Shown here piece after piece: positions 18,567 through 26,980 of a DNA stretch of 64,000 nucleotides. Each line of letters opens with the position of its first letter. The first letter of the stretch is position 1. Source of the DNA: Lacrimispora amygdalina (GTDB lineage Bacteria > Bacillota > Clostridia > Lachnospirales > Lachnospiraceae); the NCBI RefSeq assembly GCF_003432035.1, contig NZ_QOHO01000029.1, positions 56,665 to 120,664 on the forward strand, in the 5' to 3' direction. Position numbers and translations under genes: made by a program. The notes below the pieces were generated by a model, which had not been told where the DNA came from, did no database searches, and saw nothing but the letters and a program-made list of their open reading frames with translations.

Positions 18567-18595
18567 TTGACATTCGCATTTAATGCCGATATACT
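18567..18595 (+). promoter_or_regulatory. Promoter of the FadR-type regulator gene
   Basis: -35 TTGACA (18567-18572), 17-bp spacer, -10 TATACT (18590-18595). Transcription would start near 18602, about 28 nt before the ATG at 18630. No copy of the palindrome overlaps this promoter, so autoregulation is not evident. Confidence 0.78.
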
Positions 18596-18629
18596 TTAAT
18601 CAGTCAATAAGATATGGAGTATAAATTAA

Positions 18630-19325
18630 ATGGAAAATTTGCCAAAAATAGCAAGAAAAAGTGTATCAGATCAGGTCTTTGACATGTTAAAAGACTATAT
18701 TATACAAGGTAAGTTCAAAGTGGGTGAAAAAATCCCATCAGAAAATGAACTTACAAAAATGCTGGGAGTTAGCCGTCCTTCCATCAAAGCTGCTGTCGAA
18801 CGATTGCGCGCAATGGGACTTATTGATATCCGGGTTGGTGATGGAAGTTATGTAAAACAATTTAGTACAGCTGAATATATTGCAAACTATGCAGATTTTA
18901 TTATGGATGAGCAGAATGTATCTGAAATTGTCGAAGTCCGCCGAGCTTTAGAATTGGAAAGTCTCTCACTTGCCATAAAAAAAGCAGAGCCGGATGATAT
19001 TGAACAATTAAAGCTTATATGTGACAACCTGGTTGATGCATTTAAACGTAAAGATTACGCCAAAGGTGCTGCCTATGATTTTGAATTTCATCTTCAGATT
19101 TGCAGATGTTCAAAAAATAAATATTTTCCAATGATGTATGAACTAATTGGAAGTCTGATTTATAAACAAATTGAGCTTTTCTCAAGCAACATATATAAAA
19201 AATATGCTTCCTCTATCCTGATTGATGATCACGTAAAAATGTATCAGGCTATAAAAGAAAAAGATTTTACACTCTGCCATCAACTTTTTACAAACATGAT
19301 AGATATAAACACACATATGGATTAA
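18630..19325 (+). CDS. GntR-family regulator, FadR subfamily (FCD domain)
   Basis: 231-residue transcription factor. N-terminal GntR winged helix (10-75: DMLKDYIIQGKFKVGEKIPS, then ENELTKMLGVSRPSIKAAVE) and an all-helical FCD ligand domain (85-225) with the metal/acid-binding histidine and acidic residues around FEFHLQICRCSKN. It is divergent from the enolase-permease operon and the intergenic palindrome matches the operator type of this subfamily, so it most likely represses that operon until an organic acid binds. GGAG lies 10 nt before ATG. It shares the A/T-rich composition of its targets, so the module moved as one unit. Confidence 0.88.
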   Translation: MENLPKIARKSVSDQVFDMLKDYIIQGKFKVGEKIPSENELTKMLGVSRPSIKAAVERLRAMGLIDIRVGDGSYVKQFSTAEYIANYADFIMDEQNVSEIVEVRRALELESLSLAIKKAEPDDIEQLKLICDNLVDAFKRKDYAKGAAYDFEFHLQICRCSKNKYFPMMYELIGSLIYKQIELFSSNIYKKYASSILIDDHVKMYQAIKEKDFTLCHQLFTNMIDINTHMD

Positions 19326-19380
19326 AAAAAAACTTAAGCAGGCAGATTAGCAGAAATACTAAAATAGGGTTTTATACCAT

Positions 19381-19422
19381 AAAAAAGGCAGTGCCGTTAA
19401 CTAACGGACACTGCCCTTTTTT
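19381..19422. terminator. Bidirectional terminator between the regulator and MATE genes
   Basis: A6-GGCAGTG...CCGTT AACT AACGG...CACTGCC-C-T6: a 12-bp stem with a one-base bulge, a 4-nt loop, A run before and T run after, so it works in both directions. The MATE stop codon (19397-19399) and last codons lie inside the stem. Confidence 0.88.
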
Positions 19423-20719
19423 CAATTCCCCGAAACCGCAGTGCAAATACAGCTGCGCGGAAAAACCAGTCAATAAACATTCCATACCAGATCCCCATTA
19501 CTCCCAAATTCATAATCTGCACAAAAAAATAGGCAGATGCAATCCGAAAGAGCCACATAGAGAAAACCGAGACAGCCATGGTGAATTTGGCATCCATGGA
19601 CGCTCTTAAAGAATATGGAATCGTAAATGCTATTGGCCACACAATCATGGCATAGCTGTGTGCCTCGATCATCTGTACAGAAATCCTGGCCGCTTCTGCA
19701 GAAAGGTGGTAAATGGAAACAAGCTGGCCGGAAAATACGATCATAACAATACACAGCACCAGAAGAATTCCGTAGTTGACCATGACCAAGCGTCTGGTAT
19801 ACTGCTTTGCCTGCTTCCTCTCACCTGCTCCCACGCACTGGCCCACTATGGTAATCAGCCCTAATCCAATGGCATTGCCGGGAAGATAAAGCAGAGTCAC
19901 GAGATTGGATGCTACTGCATAGCTTGCAATCGCCGCAGTTCCCAGTGAAGATACCAGACTCTGCAACGCAATCTTTCCAAATTGAAACATGCCGTTTTCC
20001 AGTCCGTTGGGAATTCCGACTGACAGAATGTTTCTTATCATATGAAAATCAGGCCTTAATTCATCAAGCCGTTTGATTCTGACTGAATTATCAGGACTCT
20101 GAATCAGGTAAAACATCATAACTGCCGCTACCATACGGCTTGCAAGCGTTGGAAACGCCACACCTGCCACTCCCATATGAAGTCCAAAAACACAGATGGC
20201 ATTGCCTGCAATGTTTATGGTATTCATCACCATAGATACCACCATGGAAACCTTGGAGTTACCCATGGAACGAAACAGCGCTGCACAGGAATTATAAATC
20301 GCCATAAAGGGATAGGATAACGCTGTGATTCTAAAGTATATCACTGCATCACTCATCACCTGAGTTTCCACATTTCCGAATATTGATGCCAGCAAAAGCC
20401 TGTTTCCTGCCAATGCAATTGCGGATACTGCCAGTGACAATACCGTAGTCACACCTATGAGCTGGCCTGCTGCCTTACATGCATTTTCCAACTGCTTCTT
20501 ACCCAGATACTGTGCTGAAATAACAGCTCCCCCGGTAGCCAGGGCAGACAGGATCTGGAGTATCAGTATGCTGATGGAATCAACAAGGGAAACTCCGGAT
20601 ACTGCTGCTTCTCCGACTGCTGCAACCATGACCACATCTGCCATCCCTACCAAAACTGCAAGGATCTGCTCCACAATTAAAGGGGCCAGCAGCCGTATCA
20701 AATCTTTTCTATTAAACAT
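19397..20719 (-). CDS. MATE-family multidrug/cation efflux protein
   Basis: 440-residue transporter with about 12 helices. MatE domain features are LLAPLIVEQILAVLVGMADVVMVA in helix 1, and the repeat in the second half, IRNILSVGIPNGLENGMFQFGKI. It exports drugs or metabolites in exchange for Na+ or H+; substrate cannot be told. The frame opens at a TTG (20746), but the ATG at 20719 has GAGGAT 6 nt upstream and is preferred. It begins 10 bp after the stop of the Gfo/Idh/MocA gene and is probably co-transcribed. The last codons are folded into the bidirectional terminator at 19381-19422. Confidence 0.9.
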   Translation of the reverse strand: MFNRKDLIRLLAPLIVEQILAVLVGMADVVMVAAVGEAAVSGVSLVDSISILILQILSALATGGAVISAQYLGKKQLENACKAAGQLIGVTTVLSLAVSAIALAGNRLLLASIFGNVETQVMSDAVIYFRITALSYPFMAIYNSCAALFRSMGNSKVSMVVSMVMNTINIAGNAICVFGLHMGVAGVAFPTLASRMVAAVMMFYLIQSPDNSVRIKRLDELRPDFHMIRNILSVGIPNGLENGMFQFGKIALQSLVSSLGTAAIASYAVASNLVTLLYLPGNAIGLGLITIVGQCVGAGERKQAKQYTRRLVMVNYGILLVLCIVMIVFSGQLVSIYHLSAEAARISVQMIEAHSYAMIVWPIAFTIPYSLRASMDAKFTMAVSVFSMWLFRIASAYFFVQIMNLGVMGIWYGMFIDWFFRAAVFALRFRGIEKRAVSVS

Positions 20720-20729
20720 ACCGGTATCC

Positions 20730-21716
20730 TCATTCGTCCTTTTCAAAGGGATAACGTATCCCCCATTGTCTTCTAAGCTCGTCCATGACTTTCATAACAT
20801 GAAGAGTCGTCTGGTGAGGCATCTGCGGGCACTCTGTCATGCCCTGCTCAATGGCCGCTTTGCTTGCCAGAACCTGATATTCGTATCCGGTTATCTGCTG
20901 TGGTCTTTCATAGGTTACCACCAGCTTCCGATCTGTATCATATACACAAATAGATTCAAAATTATTGATGTTTTCCACAACCAGAAATCCTTTTGTTCCG
21001 TAAATGATACCCTGCCGGTCAGAAAGTACCTGAACCGAACTGTTAAGTACAGCCATTTTTCCCCGGGGGTATAAAAGCGTGATGCTGTTTTGGGCATCCA
21101 CTCCTGAATCTGTCTTTATTACGCTGGAAGATATCTCTGTAATTTCATCACCGAAGACTAAAGAGGCAAAATTAAGGGTATAAACTCCTACATCTAAGAG
21201 CGCTCCTCCTGCAAGCTCCGGCTTAACAATCCGGGGCTTATTCGATACCAGATAGGCGAGATTGGCAGTGAGCGTCATCGGTTCTCCGATAATTCCGGAA
21301 TGAAGAATCTCTTTTAATGTCTCAGCCATAGGCATATAACGCACCCACATGGCTTCCGTAATCATCAGGTTTTTCTCTTCTGCCAGATCAATCATTTCTT
21401 TCGCCTGGGAATAATTTGCTGCAAAGGATTTTTCACAGAGAACATGCTTCCCATGCTCCAGACAGAGCCTGGCATTGCTGTAATGCTCCGAATGGGGAGT
21501 CGCAATATAAATCAGCTGAATTCCGCTGTCAGCCGCCAGCTCTTCATAAGAGCCATATGCTTTTTTTATAGAATAACGTGCCGCAAATTCTTCCGCCTTT
21601 TCAAGGCTTCGTGAAGCAACTCCATACAAACAGACTTCAGGCATCTGAACCATGGTCTCTGCCAGCAGTGACGCAATTCTTCCTGTTCCCATGATTCCAA
21701 TTTTCAATACTTCCAT
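20730..21716 (-). CDS. Gfo/Idh/MocA-family NAD(P)-dependent oxidoreductase
   Basis: 328 residues. Rossmann fold at the N-terminus with IGIMGTGRIASLLAETM, then IYIATPHSEHYSNARLCLEHG and HVLCEKSFAAN holding the family's conserved Glu-Lys. The C-terminal domain (130-320) contains GGALLDVGVYTLNFASLVFG. Members oxidise or reduce sugars, inositols or trans-dihydrodiols; which one is not evident. It is upstream of, and likely co-transcribed with, the MATE gene; the functional link is unclear. Confidence 0.88.
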   Translation of the reverse strand: MEVLKIGIMGTGRIASLLAETMVQMPEVCLYGVASRSLEKAEEFAARYSIKKAYGSYEELAADSGIQLIYIATPHSEHYSNARLCLEHGKHVLCEKSFAANYSQAKEMIDLAEEKNLMITEAMWVRYMPMAETLKEILHSGIIGEPMTLTANLAYLVSNKPRIVKPELAGGALLDVGVYTLNFASLVFGDEITEISSSVIKTDSGVDAQNSITLLYPRGKMAVLNSSVQVLSDRQGIIYGTKGFLVVENINNFESICVYDTDRKLVVTYERPQQITGYEYQVLASKAAIEQGMTECPQMPHQTTLHVMKVMDELRRQWGIRYPFEKDE

Positions 21717-21781
21717 AGTTTATCCTCCAGCTGGTTAATTTCGTTCTCTTAGTATATCACATGGTTACAGCCCGTACAATA

Positions 21782-22669
21782 TCAACGCTCCTCCATCTCC
21801 AGAACCAGCTCCATAAACGCCTTCATCTCCCTGCTTAGCCACTTATCCTTATGGTAAATTATCTGTCTCCACGTTCTTAGATGAAATTCTTTCATGGAAA
21901 GCCTGGTCAGACTTCCCAGCTCCATATCTTTTTTTATGGTAAACTCGGGAAGAAAGGAGATTCCCTCATTCTGCTTTAGAAGTTTTATGATAAATTCCGT
22001 ATTTCCAATTTCCAGGAAGGGATGAAGCTTCTTGTCGTCTGATGCCAGATACTGCTCCAGTATAAACCGGTAGCTTGCATCTTTTTCTGTCAGTATCAGT
22101 GGCTGGGTAATCACCTGATCGATGGTAAGTCCTGTTTCCTTTGCAAAGATATGCTCCTTTGATGCAGCAAATATGATTTCCTCGGGTTTTTCCAATATTT
22201 TAACCCATTTGGCATCATACATTCTGCGATCCAGAAAATACACCATATCTACCTGATTGCTGTTCATCATGTTCAGCAGAGTACCCGGTGAATCAACAAT
22301 AATATTGATATTGACTCTGGGATACCGGTGGTGATACTCCCTGATCAACGGAGGAAACAGTGTAGAGCAGATGGATTCGATTGTACCGATTACCAGCCTG
22401 CCCGTCAGCTCCGATGACTGTCCCAGCGCATTACGGGCATAGGCCACATTCCGCATAATTTCAGATGCATACTGATAAAACATCTCCCCCTCATGAGTCA
22501 GAGTGGTTTGCTTTCCAATCCGGTCAAATAAGTGGATATTTAATTCTTTTTCCAGTTGTTTAATCTGAACTGTGACTGCCGCCTGGGAATATTTAAGCTT
22601 TTCTGCAGCCCTGCAGAAGCTTTTCAAATCAGCCACTTCTAAAAACGTTCGTATCTCACGGAGTTCCAT
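21782..22669 (-). CDS. LysR-family transcriptional regulator
   Basis: 295 residues. N-terminal winged helix-turn-helix (1-60: LREIRTFLEVADLKSFCRAA, EKLKYSQAAVTVQIKQLEKE, LFDRIGKQTTLTHEG) and a periplasmic-binding-like effector domain (90-290). It is divergent from the cysteine desulfidase-like gene and its symporter, the classical arrangement for a LysR activator controlling the neighbouring operon. The intergenic region contains a long inverted repeat around the target promoter. The effector is probably an amino acid, by context only. Confidence 0.88.
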   Translation of the reverse strand: MELREIRTFLEVADLKSFCRAAEKLKYSQAAVTVQIKQLEKELNIHLFDRIGKQTTLTHEGEMFYQYASEIMRNVAYARNALGQSSELTGRLVIGTIESICSTLFPPLIREYHHRYPRVNINIIVDSPGTLLNMMNSNQVDMVYFLDRRMYDAKWVKILEKPEEIIFAASKEHIFAKETGLTIDQVITQPLILTEKDASYRFILEQYLASDDKKLHPFLEIGNTEFIIKLLKQNEGISFLPEFTIKKDMELGSLTRLSMKEFHLRTWRQIIYHKDKWLSREMKAFMELVLEMEER

Positions 22670-22706
22670 AATTTTCCTCTCATCATTTAAAAATATTAAA
22701 CATAAT

Positions 22707-22744
22707 CATAAAAACATTAAATTTTACATCTGGATGTTTTTATG
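22707..22744. promoter_or_regulatory. 11-bp inverted repeat flanking the -35 of the cyuA-like promoter
   Basis: CATAAAAACAT and ATGTTTTTATG are separated by 16 bp and bracket the -35 element at 22723-22728. This is a good candidate LysR binding region between the divergent regulator and its presumed target operon. Confidence 0.55.
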
Positions 22745-22751
22745 GTACATT
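22723..22751 (+). promoter_or_regulatory. Promoter of the cysteine desulfidase-like operon
   Basis: -35 TTTACA (22723-22728), 17-bp spacer, -10 TACATT (22746-22751). The weak -10 fits an activator-dependent promoter. Leader to the ATG at 22818 is about 60 nt. Confidence 0.55.
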
Positions 22752-22817
22752 AAAGTCACTCAGAAATCAACTCAAAAGATGAGTATTTTCAGCACACGAT
22801 CAGAAAGGATTAAAAGT

Positions 22818-24092
22818 ATGGAAAAGGCAAATTGTAAATACCGCGCCTACGTGCAGATACTGAAGGAGGAACTGATTCCCGCTATGGGCTGTACGGAACC
22901 AATCGCCCTGGCCTACGCTGCCGCAGTAGCAAGAAAAACGCTTGGGTCCATCCCTGATAAGGTGGTAATAGGAGCCAGCGGAAGCATCATTAAAAATGTT
23001 AAATCCGTAATTGTTCCCAATACCGGTCACTTAAAGGGAATCCCGGCTGCCGTCGCTGCAGGTATCGTAGCGGGAGATCCGGAAAAGGAACTGGAAGTGA
23101 TCTCCTGCGTTACACCAGAGCAGATCACCGGGATGAAAAAATTTATGGAGGACACTGAAATAGGGGTTGTACACATTGATAACGGAATCACCTTCGATAT
23201 CCTTATCACTCTGTATAAAGGGTCTTCCACCTGCAATGTGCGGATTGCCAATTACCATACCAATATTGTACTGATCGAGAAGGACGGGGTGATCTTAAAA
23301 CAGCTGGAAGCCGGCAAAGAAGAAGAGGCCCTGACTGACCGGAGCTTACTCAATATGGAGGATATCTGGGACTTTATTAATACAGTTGACATTGCTGATA
23401 TCAAAGAAACGCTGGACCGCCAGATTAAGTACAACTGGGCCATTGCCGAAGAAGGGCTTAAGAATGACTACGGCGCCAATATTGGAAAGGTGCTTTTAAA
23501 GAGCGCTGGCAGCGACATTTCCCTTAAAGCAAAGGCCATGGCTGCCGCCGGTTCTGATGCCCGTATGAATGGCTGCGAGCTGCCGGTTATTATAAACTCG
23601 GGAAGCGGCAATCAGGGGATCACAGTCTCCGTTCCTGTAATTGTCTATGCAAAGGAATTAGGAGTAAGCGAAGAAACCATGTACCGGGCACTTGCCTTAT
23701 CCAACTTAACTTCCATTCATCAGAAGACTCCCATTGGAAGATTATCCGCTTACTGCGGAGCAGTCAATGCGGGGGCAGGGGCAGGAGCCGGAATAGCCTA
23801 TCTATGCGGTGGGGGCTATGAAGAGGTCATACATACGGTTGTCAATGCACTGGCCATTGTTTCCGGTATCGTTTGCGATGGAGCAAAAGCTTCCTGTGCG
23901 GCAAAGATTGCCTCCTCCATTGAGGCCGGAATCTTTGGATACAGCATGTACAGTCAGGGACAGCAGTTTCTGGATGGGGACGGCATTGTCACAAAAGGCG
24001 TAGAAGCTACGCTGAGAAACGTTGGCAGATTGGGGAAAAGAGGCATGAAAGAAACCAACGAGGAAATCATTAAAATCATGATAGGAGAATAG
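22818..24092 (+). CDS. cyuA: L-cysteine desulfidase / serine dehydratase-alpha-like protein (CyuA/UPF0597 family)
   Basis: 424-residue iron-sulphur enzyme family that breaks down L-cysteine to pyruvate, ammonia and sulphide (some relatives act on serine). Motifs: IPAMGCTEPIALAYAAAVAR at the N-terminus with the likely cluster Cys, GSGNQGITVSVPV around residue 260, LTSIHQKTPIGRLSAYCGAVN, and a C-terminal Cys region IVCDGAKASCAAKIASS. The longest frame starts at 22572, but that region is the divergent promoter; ATG 22818 has AAAGGA 8 nt upstream. It is followed 2 bp later by a symporter gene, as in cyuAP-type operons. Cysteine rather than serine is an inference from the family. Confidence 0.85.
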   Translation: MEKANCKYRAYVQILKEELIPAMGCTEPIALAYAAAVARKTLGSIPDKVVIGASGSIIKNVKSVIVPNTGHLKGIPAAVAAGIVAGDPEKELEVISCVTPEQITGMKKFMEDTEIGVVHIDNGITFDILITLYKGSSTCNVRIANYHTNIVLIEKDGVILKQLEAGKEEEALTDRSLLNMEDIWDFINTVDIADIKETLDRQIKYNWAIAEEGLKNDYGANIGKVLLKSAGSDISLKAKAMAAAGSDARMNGCELPVIINSGSGNQGITVSVPVIVYAKELGVSEETMYRALALSNLTSIHQKTPIGRLSAYCGAVNAGAGAGAGIAYLCGGGYEEVIHTVVNALAIVSGIVCDGAKASCAAKIASSIEAGIFGYSMYSQGQQFLDGDGIVTKGVEATLRNVGRLGKRGMKETNEEIIKIMIGE

Positions 24093-24094
24093 GT

Positions 24095-25291
24095 ATGAAA
24101 AAATTAGTAAGTAGTTTACCATTTAAATTACTTCTGGGGGTTATCGGGGGAATTTTAATCGGACAGGTTGCTGGAGAACAACTGATGAATGTTGTGGTAA
24201 CAGTCAAATACATACTGAATCAGATCATTGTATTCTGTGTTCCGCTCATCATCATCGGCTTTATTGCCCCATCTATCACAAGATTAGGCAATAACGCTTC
24301 CAAAATGCTGGGAATTGCTGTTTCCGCAGCTTATATATCTTCCATAGGTGCAGCCTTATTTTCCATGACCGCCGGATATATTATGATCCCTCATCTGTCC
24401 ATTTCCGCCAGTACAGATGGCCTAAAGGAACTTCCGGGTATTGTATTTCAGCTGGATATTCCCCAGATCATGCCTGTGATGAGCGCACTGGTGTTTTCTC
24501 TTTTGCTGGGTCTTGCTGCTACCTGGACGAAATCTAAGGTTATAACCCAGGTATTGGAGGAATTTCAGGAAATTGTTCTTTCCATTGTAACGAAGGTGGT
24601 CATACCTATTCTACCTGTTTTTATCGCATTTACTTTCTGCGCTCTGTCCTACGAAGGAACCATCACAAAACAACTTCCTGTTTTCCTTCAGGTCGTGCTG
24701 ATTGTAATGGCAGGGCACTATATCTGGCTGGCAGTTTTGTATCTGATCGGCGGAGCTTATTCCAGAAAGAATCCCTTTGATGTTCTGCGCAACTACGGAC
24801 CTGCCTATATCACTGCCGTAGGAACCATGTCATCAGCAGCCACTCTCGCCGTCGCTTTAAAATGTGCAAAAAAATCACAGCCCACTCTGCGGGAAGATAT
24901 GGTGGACTTCGGCATCCCGCTTTTTGCCAACATTCACTTATGCGGATCTGTACTCACCGAGGTTTTCTTTGTAATGACTGTATCGAAAATCCTTTACGGT
25001 TCCACGCCTTCCCTGGGTTCCATGCTTTTGTTCTGTGCTCTTTTGGGCGTATTTGCAATCGGTGCGCCGGGCGTTCCGGGAGGAACTGTTATGGCGTCTC
25101 TTGGTCTGATTACCGGCGTCTTAGGTTTCGATGAAATGGGAACCGCTCTCATGCTGACAATCTTTGCACTGCAGGACAGCTTTGGTACTGCATGCAATGT
25201 AACCGGTGACGGAGCCCTGACTATGATACTGACAGGCTTTGCAGAAAAACATGGAATTAAGAATCAGAAAATAGAATCCGGAATATCATAA
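24095..25291 (+). CDS. Dicarboxylate/amino acid:cation symporter (DAACS family)
   Basis: 398-residue membrane transporter with about 8 helices and the two re-entrant loops of the GltP/SstT family. Visible features are GTMSSAATLAVALKCAKK (the serine-rich HP1 tip), DFGIPLFANIHLCGSVLTEV (helix 7, where the glutamate transporters have NMDGT), and FAIGAPGVPGGTVMASLG (HP2). The Asn-Met-Asp motif is replaced by ANIHLCG, which suggests altered ion or substrate specificity. It starts 2 bp after the cyuA-like stop, so it likely imports cysteine or serine for it. Ends at a strong bidirectional terminator. Confidence 0.88.
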   Translation: MKKLVSSLPFKLLLGVIGGILIGQVAGEQLMNVVVTVKYILNQIIVFCVPLIIIGFIAPSITRLGNNASKMLGIAVSAAYISSIGAALFSMTAGYIMIPHLSISASTDGLKELPGIVFQLDIPQIMPVMSALVFSLLLGLAATWTKSKVITQVLEEFQEIVLSIVTKVVIPILPVFIAFTFCALSYEGTITKQLPVFLQVVLIVMAGHYIWLAVLYLIGGAYSRKNPFDVLRNYGPAYITAVGTMSSAATLAVALKCAKKSQPTLREDMVDFGIPLFANIHLCGSVLTEVFFVMTVSKILYGSTPSLGSMLLFCALLGVFAIGAPGVPGGTVMASLGLITGVLGFDEMGTALMLTIFALQDSFGTACNVTGDGALTMILTGFAEKHGIKNQKIESGIS

Positions 25292-25296
25292 TATAC

Positions 25297-25343
25297 AAAG
25301 TGCGTCCCAGCCAGGACTTTCCCCCTGCCGGGACGCACTTTTC
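25297..25343. terminator. Bidirectional terminator, symporter / uxuB
   Basis: AAAGTGCGTCCC pairs with GGGACGCACTTT, 12-bp stem with a long loop that has its own weak pairing, followed by TTTTCT on the plus strand. It lies between converging genes. Confidence 0.85.
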
Positions 25344-25351
25344 TATCTTCA

Positions 25352-26965
25352 TCAGTGATTTAATTCATGCTTCAGTGTTTCTCTCACTGCTCCTGCTCCC
25401 GTTATCTGAGCGCAGAACATTTCTTCAATCTTTTCACCAATACCTGCCTTGTATAGATCAATTCCAAAAATATGCTCATTAGACAGGATTTCTTTCAGCT
25501 GGCCATGATAAGTCTCCGGCTTTCCAAGTTCAATTCCTTTTAACTTCTCTGTCAGCTCCGGAATCATAGGATCAGAAGAAAGTTCAAATGCCTTACCCTC
25601 ATCATCCACTGCCAGAAGATAACGGCACCAGCCAGCAATTGCCAGAGGAATGGCTTTTAGTTTTTTCGCATCTCCGTATTTTTCCACATATGCCTTAATG
25701 GTCTCGCCATAACGAATTCCAACCTTCTGAGATGTATCAGTAGCAATTCGCTGAGGTGTATCAGGCATAAAAGGATTAGGGATTCTGACACGAATTACTT
25801 CGTCTACAAATTCCATAGGAGATAGAATTCCAGGGTCCGTAACTACCGGCATACCTTCAACCGGACCAATCTCATGAACCAGCTGGTTCAGCTGCTCATC
25901 CTTCATCTCATCTGCAATCAGTGTATATCCAAGAACACAGCCGTAAACAGCCAGTGCCGTATGAAGCGGATTTAAACAGGTGGTAACTTTCATTCGCTCT
26001 ACTTTATTTACAGTATCCCGGTCTGTCATATACACACCGGCTTTCTCAAGTGCCGGCCTACCGTTGGGGAATTTATCTTCAATTACCAGATACTGAGGTC
26101 CCTCTGCATTAACAAACGGCGCGATGTAGGTCTTCTTGGATGTGATTACCGGAGCCATATCCTCAACCCCAGCTTTTTCCAGCTCGCTGCATACAGAATC
26201 TGCAGGACGTGGTGTGATCTTATCAATCATGGACCATGGGAAAGAAACACGTGATTCATCTTCCAGGTAATCAACAAAGGCTTTCTCCACAAATCCTCTG
26301 TTCTCCCATTCTCTTGCAACTGTCACGATGGACTGTTTCAGCTTTTCTCCATTATGAGAGCAGTTATCCATGGATACCACTGCCAGAGGTGCCTTTCCAG
26401 CCTTAAACCGTTCAAACAGCAGCGCACATACCACTGCCATGGCGGAAACTGCTTTCTCAGGACCATTATCCAGATCTGCTAAGATAAATGGGAAATAATT
26501 TCCCTCTGTTCCCTTCAGTGCATAGCCTTTTTCTGTAATGGTGAAAGACGCCATCTGCAAGCCGGGATTAACAAAGATCTCCTTCAGGCGGTTCCACTCA
26601 GACGCAGCAGAGGACTGCGCCCTGATTGCTTCTGTCAGGGATCCGATCACCTTTTTTCCAGTGGAGCCATCTGCATTCAGGGTTACTCCAAGAACCAGAT
26701 TGTCATATGGATCGTAGATTTTATCAATTACATCAAAATCAAACGTCTCTACACAGGTAATTCCTTTGGTGCTCTCTCCCTGCGCAATCAGAGTGTCTGC
26801 AATTCCTCCGATAAAGATACGGAAGATATTACCTGCTCCAAAATGCACCCACACCGGTGCCTCTTTTGTCTCTCTGACCACCGTCTCAATGTCATAAAGC
26901 GGAAGACTGATTCCAGCTGCCTCCCAGGCTTCTTTATTTTTTAAACCTTCTAATGTCAGCTTCAT
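25352..26965 (-). CDS. uxuB: Fructuronate reductase / mannitol dehydrogenase family
   Basis: NAD-dependent reduction of D-fructuronate to D-mannonate in glucuronate breakdown. 537 residues. N-terminal Rossmann part with WVHFGAGNIFRIFIGGIADTL, and the family catalytic lysine and Asn/His region KVTTCLNPLHTALAVYGCVLG near residue 330. It is immediately downstream of uxuA (15-bp gap), which fixes the role among mannitol-dehydrogenase relatives (alternatives are tagaturonate reductase or mannitol dehydrogenase). ATG is preceded by GGAGG. Length is slightly above the E. coli enzyme, normal for Clostridia. Confidence 0.92.
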   Translation of the reverse strand: MKLTLEGLKNKEAWEAAGISLPLYDIETVVRETKEAPVWVHFGAGNIFRIFIGGIADTLIAQGESTKGITCVETFDFDVIDKIYDPYDNLVLGVTLNADGSTGKKVIGSLTEAIRAQSSAASEWNRLKEIFVNPGLQMASFTITEKGYALKGTEGNYFPFILADLDNGPEKAVSAMAVVCALLFERFKAGKAPLAVVSMDNCSHNGEKLKQSIVTVAREWENRGFVEKAFVDYLEDESRVSFPWSMIDKITPRPADSVCSELEKAGVEDMAPVITSKKTYIAPFVNAEGPQYLVIEDKFPNGRPALEKAGVYMTDRDTVNKVERMKVTTCLNPLHTALAVYGCVLGYTLIADEMKDEQLNQLVHEIGPVEGMPVVTDPGILSPMEFVDEVIRVRIPNPFMPDTPQRIATDTSQKVGIRYGETIKAYVEKYGDAKKLKAIPLAIAGWCRYLLAVDDEGKAFELSSDPMIPELTEKLKGIELGKPETYHGQLKEILSNEHIFGIDLYKAGIGEKIEEMFCAQITGAGAVRETLKHELNH

Positions 26966-26980
26966 ACCGGCACTGCCTCC

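Noticed and set aside
15833..19325. Genomic island with its own mobility genes
   Set aside because: Composition suggests transfer, but no transposase, integrase or flanking repeats were found at its borders.
22572..22817. N-terminal extension of the cysteine desulfidase gene
   Set aside because: The extension crosses the divergent promoter region and the LysR gene; ATG 22818 has a ribosome site and matches family N-termini.
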